From NCBI RefSeq assembly GCF_004000765.1, contig NZ_BILW01000001.1:310001-374000 (forward strand): a stretch of 64,000 nt of DNA. Direction: 5' to 3'. The translations under genes and the position numbers were made by a program. This document shows positions 44,846 to 53,604 of this stretch, one piece after another (the stretch's first letter is position 1; each line of letters begins with the position of its first letter). The notes below the pieces were generated by a model. That model did not search any database. It was given only the letters and a program-made list of their open reading frames with translations, and had not been told where the DNA came from. Origin of the DNA: Paenibacillus chondroitinus NBRC 15376. GTDB lineage: Bacteria > Bacillota > Bacilli > Paenibacillales > NBRC-103111.

Positions 44846-45700
44846 TTAACTCCGCTTGCGGTAGTGATTGGGCGCGAGGCCGCCATATTTTTTAAACAAA
44901 CGGGAGAAGTAACTTTCGTCGGGATAGCCGAGGGCGTCGGCGATTTCCTTAATTGGCAGGTCGGTGCTGAGCAGGAGCCTTTTCGTCTCTTCCATTTTCA
45001 AGCGGTGAATGTAATCGTGCAAGGGGTAACCAGTATGCTGGCTGACCAATCGGCGCAGCGTGGACACGGCCATATGATGTCGATGGGCTAACTGCTCCGC
45101 ATTAAGCGGGGTATACAAGCTCGTCGCGATATCTTGCAGCACATCCACTGCCTTGGAAGTGGCCGCTTGGCCCTGCGGGAGTTTGGATCTAGCCATCCAA
45201 TTGAACAGCAGCGCCTCAAGCTGAAGAGCGGCTTGATCGATCTGCGTAGGAGATCCGCTCTCAAGAAGCAGAAACATGGCATCGAGCTGTGCAATCCAAG
45301 CTTCTTCAAACCCGACGCGCTTTACGATGTCGGTCTGCACGAGCCAACTGCCAAGCCATTCCTGAATGCGGTTGCCTTCAAAACGCACATAATATTCGTC
45401 CCAATGTCCACCCTCCTCCGGGCCGAAATCGACTACACATCCGGGAAAGACAAAGAACAGGCACCCTTTCTCGACTTGCTGTAAAGGTCCCTGATTCAAG
45501 CGGTAAAAGCCGCTGCCGCCGGCGATATACAGAAATGCCCAACTATCAAAGGCGGCCTGGCTGCGCTGCAGCGTTCGCCCCGGCAAATGTCCCATTCCCT
45601 TTATGGTGAGAGAGGGGATGCTGAGCTTGGACGATTCGATTTTGAGATCCACGATGCGAATTGGCTGCGGGCTGATCATATAGTCCAAGAAGCGTGTCAT
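44846..45700 (-). CDS. AraC-family transcriptional regulator
   Basis: I choose the ATG at 45700, because AAAGGA is then about 9 bases away; the ATG at 45709 abuts that site. The 284-residue product has an N-terminal cupin-like sugar-sensing domain (about 15-150) and a C-terminal AraC helix-turn-helix pair (about 180-282) with DESYFSRLFKKYGGLAPNHY. It is divergent from the GH123-like gene at 45836 with a 135-bp shared promoter region, so it probably regulates that gene in response to a sugar ligand. Confidence 0.9.
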   Translation of the reverse strand: MTRFLDYMISPQPIRIVDLKIESSKLSIPSLTIKGMGHLPGRTLQRSQAAFDSWAFLYIAGGSGFYRLNQGPLQQVEKGCLFFVFPGCVVDFGPEEGGHWDEYYVRFEGNRIQEWLGSWLVQTDIVKRVGFEEAWIAQLDAMFLLLESGSPTQIDQAALQLEALLFNWMARSKLPQGQAATSKAVDVLQDIATSLYTPLNAEQLAHRHHMAVSTLRRLVSQHTGYPLHDYIHRLKMEETKRLLLSTDLPIKEIADALGYPDESYFSRLFKKYGGLAPNHYRKRS

Positions 45701-45796
45701 GGGTGTCATTCCTTTCTGTCAGATAGCAAGGTAAACTGAAGCTGTATGATGAAAATTCCATGCGGCCAACCCACTAGTCAAAAGTTACAGGAGTCA

Positions 45797-45812
45797 TGTA
45801 AGCGCTATTTAT
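45797..45812 (+). promoter_or_regulatory. Candidate cre site (CcpA)
   Basis: ATGTAAGCGCTATTTA matches 14 of 16 positions of the catabolite-responsive consensus. It lies 24-39 bp before the GH123-like gene, overlapping a TATAGT hexamer that could be the -10 element. Confidence 0.35.
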
Positions 45813-45835
45813 AGTATAAGTGAAGGAGAACTATC

Positions 45836-47515
45836 ATGCCAACGTTACACACACAATTCGAGACACGCTGTCTTTCTTCTTTGGTGAAAGTTTTTGCAGA
45901 CGAAGAGCTACAAGCTGGAGCATACCACGCCGCCTCTGCCTTGCAAGGCGAAATTTACTCATTTCAAGTTGCCTATCGGAGCCAAGTTCAGCTGCCTTTC
46001 TCTTTGACGGTAACGTCAACTTTGCAAGCAGGCATCCGTCTGAGCAGTGTGCAGTTGGTGCCAGCTGAATTTCCCAACAACCCGAACCATGACGGAGATG
46101 TGCTGCGCGATACGCCGGGGTTATACCCGGATTTGCTCGTGCCTGTGCCGGATTCGGGGATGCTTAAGGCGATTCCCAAACAGTGGCGCTCGATTTGGGT
46201 CACGATGGAGGTAGGCTCTGACGTGCAGCCAGGTTCGCACGCGGTAAGTATCGCCTTCGTCGACACGGCAGGGGAGACGCTGTCCAGCGAAACGTTTACG
46301 CTCACCGTGCTGCCTGCCGCACTACCGGGACAAAAGCTGCTTCATACGGAATGGTTCCACACAGATAGCCTGGTTGTCTATTACGGTTTAGAGGTGTTCA
46401 GCGAGCGATATTGGGAAATCGTTGAATCGTATGTGCAGACGGCAGCAGCGTACGGCTGCAATATGCTGCTGACGCCGATTTTTACACCTCCGCTCGATAC
46501 GGAGGTCGGTGGGGAACGTCCAACGGTTCAATTGGTGGATGTCTGGAAGAACGGCGAATCCTACACGTTCGGTTTCGAACGGCTGAAGCGCTGGGTCGAG
46601 ATGGGGAACCGTAACGGGGTGAAGGTGTTTGAGCTCTCGCACCTGTTCACGCAGTGGGGTGCTAAGCATGCTCCGAAAATTATAGGCACCGTTGATGGCA
46701 GTATGCAGCGCATTTTCGGCTGGGAGACGGATGCGGCAGGCGAAGCGTACCAGGGCTTTCTGGCACAATTTTTACCGGAACTGGTCGGTTTCCTCAAGGA
46801 AAATAACTTGTTGAATCGCACCTATTATCATATTTCGGATGAGCCTACGTTCGAGCATTTGACGTCCTACAGCAGCGCCAGTCTTTGGGTGCGGCAGTTT
46901 ATGGGAGACGTCCCGTCTCTGGATGCACTTTCCGACATATCTTTTTATGAGCAGGGGCTTGTTCAGACGCCGGTTGTTGCGAGCAACCATATCGAACCAT
47001 TTTTGGAGCGTGGAGTTGAGCCCTTATGGACTTATTATTGCTGCTCCCAATATGAAGCTGTCTCTAACCGCTTTCTCTGTATGCCATCTGCGCGCAACCG
47101 CATCTTAGGCTTGCAACTCTATAAATATAACATCGCAGGTTTCTTGCACTGGGGTTATAACTTCTGGTTCTCACAATATGCCAAATTCCCGATCGACCCG
47201 TATCGGAATACGGATGCGCATTATGCGTTCCCTGCCGGCGACCCGTTTGTCGTGTACCCGGGACAAGAGGGAACACCGCTCGTCTCCTTGCGGTTGGAAG
47301 TGTTCCGCGAAGCGCTGCAAGATTTGCGAGCTTTGGAACTGCTCGACTCACTCATCGGTCGGGAACAGACGATTGCGTTGATGGAGGAAGGCGCTGCCGA
47401 GCCTATTACGTTTGCGTCCTATCCAAGGGACGAGGCTTGGCTGCTCGCTTGCCGGGAGCGCATCAATGCGGCGATCGGGCAAGCCCCAGCGAATGGCGTG
47501 AGGGCAGAACAGTAG
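45836..47515 (+). CDS. GH123-like glycosidase (beta-N-acetylgalactosaminidase family, DUF4091)
   Basis: The 559-residue product has no signal peptide, so it is cytoplasmic. An N-terminal beta-sandwich (about 1-165) precedes a TIM-barrel catalytic domain of the DUF4091/GH123 type (about 170-500). The Asp335-Glu336 pair in YYHISDEPTFE matches the catalytic Asp-Glu of GH123, which works by a substrate-assisted (2-acetamido) mechanism. The founding GH123 enzyme is a beta-N-acetylgalactosaminidase from Paenibacillus (recalled). The domain order and length fit the family, but many DUF4091 proteins are uncharacterised, so the exact substrate is open. It is divergent from an AraC regulator and followed by a terminator at 47600. 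Confidence 0.82.
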   Translation: MPTLHTQFETRCLSSLVKVFADEELQAGAYHAASALQGEIYSFQVAYRSQVQLPFSLTVTSTLQAGIRLSSVQLVPAEFPNNPNHDGDVLRDTPGLYPDLLVPVPDSGMLKAIPKQWRSIWVTMEVGSDVQPGSHAVSIAFVDTAGETLSSETFTLTVLPAALPGQKLLHTEWFHTDSLVVYYGLEVFSERYWEIVESYVQTAAAYGCNMLLTPIFTPPLDTEVGGERPTVQLVDVWKNGESYTFGFERLKRWVEMGNRNGVKVFELSHLFTQWGAKHAPKIIGTVDGSMQRIFGWETDAAGEAYQGFLAQFLPELVGFLKENNLLNRTYYHISDEPTFEHLTSYSSASLWVRQFMGDVPSLDALSDISFYEQGLVQTPVVASNHIEPFLERGVEPLWTYYCCSQYEAVSNRFLCMPSARNRILGLQLYKYNIAGFLHWGYNFWFSQYAKFPIDPYRNTDAHYAFPAGDPFVVYPGQEGTPLVSLRLEVFREALQDLRALELLDSLIGREQTIALMEEGAAEPITFASYPRDEAWLLACRERINAAIGQAPANGVRAEQ

Positions 47516-47599
47516 GTGCTGTCCGCCTAATCTTGAGTATGTAATTGTCGAATTGGGGTCACTGCTGAGAAGAATGTGGAACGAAAATGAAGTAAAAAG

Positions 47600-47641
47600 G
47601 CTGCCTCCGCTTGATTCAAGCGGTTTGGCAGCTGTTTTTTT
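47600..47641 (+). terminator. Strong terminator
   Basis: GCTGCC and CGCTTG (47600-47613) pair with CAAGCG and GGCAGC (47617-47632), followed by an eight-T run. It is closely related to the stem at 44280. Confidence 0.9.
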
Positions 47642-47660
47642 ACATGTTTTACGAAGTTGT

Positions 47661-47855
47661 CCCCTCATATGGGAACTACAGGGCGTTATTTCACAGAAAA
47701 GCACCGCGAGAGCAGCGAGGGGGAACTGTGGTCCGCTATTTTCCATTTACAGGAGAAATGGCTCTCTTTTAGCCGAAATAAGACCCTGTAGTTCCCCCAC
47801 TCTGCTCACGAACCTCCTATTTTCGCCAATATAGCGTCCTGTTGTTCCTTTAAAT
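47661..47855. repeat. Palindromic intergenic element, copy C
   Basis: Outer inverted repeats GGGAACTACAGGG (47671-47683) and CCCTGTAGTTCCC (47784-47796), with internal GGGGAACTG, GTCCGCTATTTT and AAATGGCTCTCTTTTAGC blocks and the same 3' extension as copy B, ending GTTCCTTTAAAT. It lies between the convergent GH123-like and sulfatase genes; nothing else is seen in the 366-bp gap beyond the terminator at 47600. Confidence 0.8.
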
Positions 47856-47881
47856 TAGGTTCCACACAGTCGCCTAGCTCA

Positions 47882-49393
47882 TCATGCGCCCCATATACGC
47901 GACATCGGCATCGATTCCTTGCCCAGCTCGGCCCAAATATACCGCAGCAGCAGCTCAGATTTGAGAGCAGCGTATTCCGGATCGTTCCACAGGTTCCGAA
48001 TTTCACCCGGATCTTCTTGCAGATCAAAAATCTCACCGTAGGTTTGATTATAATACACGGTGATTTTGTATCGCTCGCCAACATACGTTTTCTGATGAAT
48101 GGTCGTTGGCTCATGGCGGAATTCGCAGATGGCGTGGTCGCGTGCCATGCTGGCTTTGCCGGTCCATACCCGGCTTTGGTCAACTCCCGTCATATGGTGA
48201 GGAACAGGAATTCCTGCCATGGACAGGAAGGTAGGCGCCAAATCGACGAGCGATTGGATGGCCGGCGATGTTCGACCCGCAGGCACATGTCCGGGATATC
48301 GAACGATAAACGGAAGCTTGATAAGATCCTCATAATGAAAGCCGCCCTTATACTGCAGGCCGTGCTGCCCGAAGAAGTGCCCATGATCGGTGGTAAACAC
48401 CACGATGGTGTTGTCGGCAAGGCCGAGTTCATCCAGCCGATCCAGGATACGGCCTATATATTTATCCATACAGCTGATCATGCCGTAGTAGGTTGCAACC
48501 AATTGCTTGCGCTCACTTTCAGGCAGCTTCGTATGCGAATGATACCCGTGAATACCAAATCCGCTTTCACGCAAATGGGAAAAATCAGGCTCCACCTCTT
48601 GCGTTAATCCGAAATGCGGCGGATTCCGGTCATGCTCGCCAGGTGTAACGGCAGGGATCGTCAACTGATTCGGATCGTACATCGTATCCCAAGGGGCCGG
48701 AACGAGATAATCCGGATGAGGGTCAAAAAAACTGGACCACAAAAAGAAGTTCTCCTCTGAATTTTTGTACTGCTCCAGCAGCGCGTTCGTTCTTTCAGCG
48801 ATCCAAGTGTTGTAATGGTATTCCTCCGGGATAGCCCAATGATGCAGTTGGGAGGGATCCATCGTTCCTGTTGGAGCAAGGAAATAATCTCTCCAGTTCG
48901 TACATCCTTTTTCCTCCATCCAAATCGCATAATGTTGACCGACAAGGAACTCATTCGTATGATTGCGAGCTAGCTCTACATGATCAAAGCCATAGAAATT
49001 TTGGTCGAATGTTCGCCAGAATTCAAGATCCTGCAGAAGCGGGACAGACTCAAGAGAAGAATAGGCTTCGGTTGCCCGCAAGGGCTGGAAATGAGCCTTG
49101 CCAACTAAAGCGGTACGGTAAGAGGCTCCTTGGAAATCTTCGCCGACCGTATGGCGGTCCTCGAAAAGCTTGGTCCCAAGTGTCCAAGCCCCATGCTGGC
49201 TGGGGTACATGCCGGTGATGATGGAAGCGCGAGTAGGTGTGCAAGTCGGATTCGGGCAATACGCACGGGTAAACGTTGTGCCCTCCTGCACCAAACGATC
49301 CAGATTGGGAGTGGAGAGTTCAGAATTAAAGGCACCCAGGGTGTCCCAATGTTGTTGATCACTTGTAATCAAAAGTATATTAGGTCTTTTCAA
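47882..49393 (-). CDS. Type I (formylglycine) sulfatase
   Basis: A TTG start at 49393 sits 8 bases after AAAGGAG. The 503-residue product has no signal peptide. Sulfatase signature: metal site Asp12-Gln13 (LITSDQQHWDTLG), the CxPxR maturation motif CTPTRAS with Cys51 to be converted to formylglycine by a sulfatase-maturing enzyme encoded elsewhere, and FTTDHGHFFGQHG for the remaining metal ligands. It hydrolyses a sulfate ester on a sugar; family 1 sulfatases of this size include choline-sulfatase-like and glycan exo-sulfatases. Being cytoplasmic, it would act on imported sulfated oligosaccharides. It is divergent from an AraC regulator at 49536. Confidence 0.92.
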   Translation of the reverse strand: MKRPNILLITSDQQHWDTLGAFNSELSTPNLDRLVQEGTTFTRAYCPNPTCTPTRASIITGMYPSQHGAWTLGTKLFEDRHTVGEDFQGASYRTALVGKAHFQPLRATEAYSSLESVPLLQDLEFWRTFDQNFYGFDHVELARNHTNEFLVGQHYAIWMEEKGCTNWRDYFLAPTGTMDPSQLHHWAIPEEYHYNTWIAERTNALLEQYKNSEENFFLWSSFFDPHPDYLVPAPWDTMYDPNQLTIPAVTPGEHDRNPPHFGLTQEVEPDFSHLRESGFGIHGYHSHTKLPESERKQLVATYYGMISCMDKYIGRILDRLDELGLADNTIVVFTTDHGHFFGQHGLQYKGGFHYEDLIKLPFIVRYPGHVPAGRTSPAIQSLVDLAPTFLSMAGIPVPHHMTGVDQSRVWTGKASMARDHAICEFRHEPTTIHQKTYVGERYKITVYYNQTYGEIFDLQEDPGEIRNLWNDPEYAALKSELLLRYIWAELGKESMPMSRIWGA

Positions 49394-49535
49394 AGTGTCT
49401 TCTCCTTTCTAATATGTAGATAAGAGTGATTGATTTAAGTATAAGATTGATGGGGATATAACTAAATATCAATATGTTTTGCACTTGTCATTATGTTGTA
49501 TTCATTATTTGGCTATATAGGAGGAGCAAGAAGCC

Positions 49536-50393
49536 ATGCAAGAATATGCGTTAGAATATGCGGATTATTGGTATTCTCTGCCACACCCATTACAAACGGC
49601 GGGAGGCTGTTGGATTGTGAGGGCGGGACGGAATGAGGCAAAGCCCAATTATATGGTAGGTCCCAAAGTGATTAACCAGACCAGCATCCATTGGATACTG
49701 CAGGGGAAGGTGAGGGTTGCCACCAACAATCGGACAGTTGAGCTTGTGAAAGGTGATTTGTTCTGCATGTTTCCTAAACAAACGTATACGTACGAAACGA
49801 TTCATGAGTCAGACGAGAAACCGCTCAAAATGGCGTGGCTGGCGATGGAAGGCAATCAGCTTCCTTACCTTACAGCACAATTAGGTCTCACAACAGAGAT
49901 ATTTTGGTTGCAGCAAGTTATCAACACGGAAGTAGGAGACGCTTTGCGGAATGTTCTCGAAGCGGTCAGCCAACCAGAAAAAGACGTTATTCAAGAGCAA
50001 AGCTTACTGTACAATTTGTTTTGGAAAATGAACAGCGCCTCCACACGTTTAGTACGGGCAAGAAAGGCAGACTGGCTTGATGATGTGAAGGAGTATCTGG
50101 ATTTGCACGCGACAGAACATATTCGAATTGAAGATGCTGCGCGTTTAGTTGGCGTTCATCGTTCCCATCTATTCGCCTCCTTTCGCCGTAAATACGGCAT
50201 CTCGCCGCAGCAATATTTACAGAAGATCAGACTCACGAAAGGGGCAAGCTTGCTGAAAGAAACAGCATTATCCGTAACAGAGATCGCACTATCGCTCGGC
50301 TATCCGGAGCTGTATTCATTTACCCGGTCGTTTACCAAATATTTTGGCGTTTCGCCTAGTGCATACAGAGGCACTTCCAAAAGAATAATTTGA
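49536..50393 (+). CDS. AraC-family transcriptional regulator
   Basis: The 285-residue product starts behind TAGGAGGAGCAAGAAGCC. An N-terminal cupin-like ligand domain (about 20-150) is followed by an AraC domain (about 180-282) with VHRSHLFASFRRKYGISP and LYSFTRSFTKYFGVSPSAYR. It is divergent from the sulfatase gene, with 142 bp between the starts, and is its probable regulator. Confidence 0.9.
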   Translation: MQEYALEYADYWYSLPHPLQTAGGCWIVRAGRNEAKPNYMVGPKVINQTSIHWILQGKVRVATNNRTVELVKGDLFCMFPKQTYTYETIHESDEKPLKMAWLAMEGNQLPYLTAQLGLTTEIFWLQQVINTEVGDALRNVLEAVSQPEKDVIQEQSLLYNLFWKMNSASTRLVRARKADWLDDVKEYLDLHATEHIRIEDAARLVGVHRSHLFASFRRKYGISPQQYLQKIRLTKGASLLKETALSVTEIALSLGYPELYSFTRSFTKYFGVSPSAYRGTSKRII

Positions 50394-50434
50394 ATTGCTT
50401 CGTAGAAGCTCAATTTGAAATAGGCAAAATAAAA

Positions 50435-50465
50435 GCTGCCATCGCGGATATAAGCGGTTGGCAGC
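50435..50465. terminator. Bidirectional terminator between convergent regulators
   Basis: GCTGCCA (50435-50441) pairs with TGGCAGC (50459-50465), with an inner CGC/GCG pairing. An A-rich run lies to the left and a T-rich run to the right, so it can serve both strands. Confidence 0.7.
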
Positions 50466-50470
50466 CTTTG

Positions 50471-51274
50471 TTAGGTTAGACGGCGAAAAGCACTGGGCGA
50501 CAAACCGAATTTCCTTTTAAACAGCTTGGAAAAGTGAAATTCATCGTAAAATTGCAAATAGGCAGCGATTTCTTTGACGGATAAGCTTGTTGTCTCCAGC
50601 GATACCTTGGCCGATTCCAGTTTTAGATTCAACATATATTCGGTGGGAGACAGGCCAGTCAGTGAACGGAAGCGAGAGAAAAAAGTCGTCCGTGACATGC
50701 CGCTTTGGTCGATAAGTTCATCAACCCGGATGACTTTGTCCAAATTTCGGTGGATGTAGATCATAATTTTATTAAGCTCTGTATGGCGGGCGGGAAGGGC
50801 CGCAGAATGCTCCTTGGCGAAGAGCAGCATCACTTCCTGTAGAATGATATTGGTAGAATACGCGTATCCAAATGGCTCAGCAATTAATAGATCGATGATC
50901 CGTTCACAGTGTTGAATGGCATCAGCTGCTTTCCCCGTCGAAACCACCTTCTGGACGGGAAGATGTAGAGCGTGCACGGCATCCATAGAGTTGAAATCAA
51001 GGAAATAAAATTTCCAGTCATTGCCTTGGCATCTGTACGTAGCAGCTATCCCATCCCGAACGAAAAAATAAGTGCCTGCGTGCAATTCATAATGCTGCTC
51101 ATCTTGCGTAAGAATGCCCTTCCCTTCGTAGGTGATAAACAGGCCGGGAACCTCAAAACCTTTTCCTTTCGTTATCTGGTAGGAATCGTTAGCCTGCACT
51201 TTCCAGATGGAAATAAAGGAAGCAAGAGGGATTGGCGTACTTCCTAAACCATACGGGATATTCATAAAGGACAT
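50471..51274 (-). CDS. AraC-family transcriptional regulator
   Basis: The start at 51274 is chosen because AAGGAG lies 10 bases before it; the longer frame to 51364 lacks a site. The 267-residue product has a cupin-like N-terminal half and an AraC domain (about 165-265) with SGMSRTTFFSRFRSLTGLSP and EFHFSKLFKRKFGLSPSAFR. It is divergent from the PhyH dioxygenase gene at 51450, which it probably controls. Confidence 0.9.
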   Translation of the reverse strand: MSFMNIPYGLGSTPIPLASFISIWKVQANDSYQITKGKGFEVPGLFITYEGKGILTQDEQHYELHAGTYFFVRDGIAATYRCQGNDWKFYFLDFNSMDAVHALHLPVQKVVSTGKAADAIQHCERIIDLLIAEPFGYAYSTNIILQEVMLLFAKEHSAALPARHTELNKIMIYIHRNLDKVIRVDELIDQSGMSRTTFFSRFRSLTGLSPTEYMLNLKLESAKVSLETTSLSVKEIAAYLQFYDEFHFSKLFKRKFGLSPSAFRRLT

Positions 51275-51449
51275 GAAACAACGTCTCCTTGCGAATTGTT
51301 CTAATGTACATTTGAAGTGGTGGATAATAGCAAAAATGCTTGATTTATTTGTACAATTATACATGAAATTATGCCGTCAATCCATGGATGGAAATACATA
51401 TTTCCTCTACACTTAAATCAGATACAACAAGTAGAGGAGTGTATGGACA

Positions 51450-52274
51450 ATGATGGTGAAGGTAGGAAATCGCGAATTAGAGCTGAATGGCGAGCAATTG
51501 ACGGAGCTTAGAAGCTCCAATGATATTTTGCATGACAAGCCGGCGCTGCGAGAGCGGATGGAAGAAGACGGCTATTTATTAATCCGCGGATTTCATGAGA
51601 GAGATAAAGTGTTGGCTGCTCGAACGAGCATTTTGGAGAAAATGGCACAAATGGGCAAGCTGGATCGCGACACGCAGTTGGAAGATGGAGTTATGGCCGA
51701 CGGCAGCAAAAGCATTTTCATGGGAGGCACGAATGAAGAACTGCCCGCCCTGCTGGATGTATTAAATGGCGAGCATATCATGAGCTTTTTCGACGAATTT
51801 ATTGGGGAACAATCGCTTACCTATCACTACAAATGGCTGCGTGCGGTAGGCAAAGGGGATTTTACTGGAGCGCACTACGATATTGTGTATATGGGCAGAG
51901 GAACAAAAAATGTCTACACCGTATGGTCGCCGCTTGGAGACGTTTCGTATGAAATGGGAGGATTGGCTATATGCCTGGGTTCTCACCGTTTCGAAAAATT
52001 GAAAGCATCTTACGGCTCCAAGGATTCAGACCGCGATGGCATCGGCCACTACACCGATGATCCGCTAGTTATTACGGAGAAGTTTGGCGGTAAATGGGCA
52101 ACCACCGAGTTTCAAGCTGGGGATGTGCTGATTTTCGGGATGTTTTTGATGCACTGTTCCCTTGAAAATACGACGAACCAATATCGAATTAGTGTTGATG
52201 CGAGATATCAATCGGCCAGTGAGCAGGTTGACGAGAGATGGAGCGGCAAAAAGCCGAAGGGCCATTTTAAATAG
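51450..52274 (+). CDS. Phytanoyl-CoA dioxygenase (PhyH) family protein
   Basis: The 274-residue product starts at one of two adjacent ATGs (51450 or 51453), 10-13 bases after GAGGAG. PhyH-type Fe(II)/2-oxoglutarate dioxygenase fold: HxD metal motif in GAHYDIVYMG, distal His in LMHCSLEN, and the 2-oxoglutarate-binding Arg in QYRISVDARYQ. It hydroxylates a small substrate; in bacteria PhyH proteins act on many compounds, so the substrate cannot be named. Its pairing with an AraC regulator inside a glycan region suggests a sugar-linked or osmolyte-linked substrate (weak inference). Confidence 0.87.
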   Translation: MMVKVGNRELELNGEQLTELRSSNDILHDKPALRERMEEDGYLLIRGFHERDKVLAARTSILEKMAQMGKLDRDTQLEDGVMADGSKSIFMGGTNEELPALLDVLNGEHIMSFFDEFIGEQSLTYHYKWLRAVGKGDFTGAHYDIVYMGRGTKNVYTVWSPLGDVSYEMGGLAICLGSHRFEKLKASYGSKDSDRDGIGHYTDDPLVITEKFGGKWATTEFQAGDVLIFGMFLMHCSLENTTNQYRISVDARYQSASEQVDERWSGKKPKGHFK

Positions 52275-52279
52275 AAGAA

Positions 52280-52327
52280 GAGGCTGTCTCCGAGTCAGAA
52301 ATGACTAAGGAGATAGCCTCTTTTTTT
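52280..52327. terminator. Terminator between convergent genes
   Basis: GAGGCTGTCTCC (52280-52291) pairs with GGAGATAGCCTC (52309-52320) with one G-U pair, followed by a seven-T run. The T-run touches the stop codon of the convergent gene at 52326. Confidence 0.9.
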
Positions 52328-53177
52328 ATTGGAATTGGATAACGATGGAGTCCATGATCGGTTCATATCCAATTTGCCTATAGACATAATTCGATGTTGG
52401 GTTGCTTTGATCTGCGTATAAGCTTGTTGTTTGGTACCCGCTATTCAGCAGCCGTTGCGTATAGTCTGATACACAATCGGAGGCGTAGCCTTTTTTTCTT
52501 TGATTGCTGGGCGTATATACGTAGGAAATGGTAATATTGTGCCTAGTAGGGCGAGTGGCCGTAGCCATGGAAACCAACTCTCCATTCACTTCCCATGCCA
52601 CTAAATTTCCTTTATTAATCAGAAATGTGGCTTTGCTGGAAGCGTCTTCCAGACTAAGAGGTTGATTCGTTTCCTGGCAGAATTGATAGACCCACTCTTT
52701 GATAACAGGATGGTCGCTAGCGATTACTCGCCGAAGTTTTCCGTTTGTTTGTAAGGTATTTTTAACTTTTTCAAGTTTGTAAATGATTTGTTCCATGTGG
52801 ACATTGGCACGGGTCCCCTGATCTTGTGAAACATACCTAGCAAGTTCGGTGGTTAGTTTCTTTTCGCCAATTAAACCCAGGATGGGTTGAACGGTCTGCA
52901 CCAACTTTTCTCCAAGTTCCTGTATGTCCTGAGAAGATAGTGCCGTGGGTTTGGATAAAATAATTTGTTTGGGTTGTGTTTGGAGCAAAACCAATCCTAT
53001 GTCATGATTTTTCCATACAGCAGCCATGAAAAGAGGAGTTGTATCTTGTTCGACCAGAGATTGCAAAACACCTAGCAATAAATTGTTGGCGGCTTCATCT
53101 TGTTCCAAGAAAGAGCTCACCTCTTTTTGAAATGCGGTCACACTCTCATACTTGTCAAAACGTATCAACGGCACCAT
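52326..53177 (-). CDS. GNAT-family N-acetyltransferase
   Basis: The 283-residue product has a GNAT domain in its C-terminal half (about 135-283). The acetyl-CoA-binding motif A is YTPSNQRKKGYASDCVSDY, preceded by the beta-strand ATATRPTRHNITISYV. The N-terminal half (about 1-130) is helical and typical of two-domain acetyltransferases of Bacilli. The start is uncertain: the ATG at 53177 directly abuts AAGGGGG, and a TTG at 53168 would be better spaced. The substrate is unknown and no link to the glycan genes is visible. Confidence 0.85.
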   Translation of the reverse strand: MVPLIRFDKYESVTAFQKEVSSFLEQDEAANNLLLGVLQSLVEQDTTPLFMAAVWKNHDIGLVLLQTQPKQIILSKPTALSSQDIQELGEKLVQTVQPILGLIGEKKLTTELARYVSQDQGTRANVHMEQIIYKLEKVKNTLQTNGKLRRVIASDHPVIKEWVYQFCQETNQPLSLEDASSKATFLINKGNLVAWEVNGELVSMATATRPTRHNITISYVYTPSNQRKKGYASDCVSDYTQRLLNSGYQTTSLYADQSNPTSNYVYRQIGYEPIMDSIVIQFQ

Positions 53178-53300
53178 CCCCCTTCGAAATAACAGCGATT
53201 ATGAATAAAAGGTTAATACATCATAAGTTCCCACATATACTCAAGTAACATTTTGTAAAAAGCTGCTCGTTATTACCTAACCGAAGGTGAGGCTGTCGCT

Positions 53301-53522
53301 ATGCAAAAGAGGTTGGAATCTGATGCGGATCTGTTCATCGCAGCTTTATCGCAAACACCGGTCTCTGTGCTGCAGACGGATGCTGAAGGAGTTTACTGTG
53401 AAGTAGACCGCGGAATTATTGAAAAGTTCACCAACAAATCCGTCCGCTTAAGCACGATCATGGATGAAATTGCTTATTACTACCGTGACGACGGGACTAT
53501 ATTTCGGGTGGAAACGAACTAA
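53301..53522 (+). CDS. Small hypothetical protein
   Basis: 73 residues, ATG start with a GAAGGTGAGG stretch upstream. Acidic, with no signal peptide or membrane segment; it ends RDDGTIFRVETN. Its 5' region lies between a divergent acetyltransferase gene and the stalk-domain protein. I do not recognise a family; the codon pattern and the ribosome site make it a plausible gene. Confidence 0.55.
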   Translation: MQKRLESDADLFIAALSQTPVSVLQTDAEGVYCEVDRGIIEKFTNKSVRLSTIMDEIAYYYRDDGTIFRVETN

Positions 53523-53604
53523 AAGTGTAGATATCTTGCGAATAATTTAATGTTAGGCGAAAGAATCTACAATATCAATAGGTAAATGGGAGAGTGACCA
53601 TACA

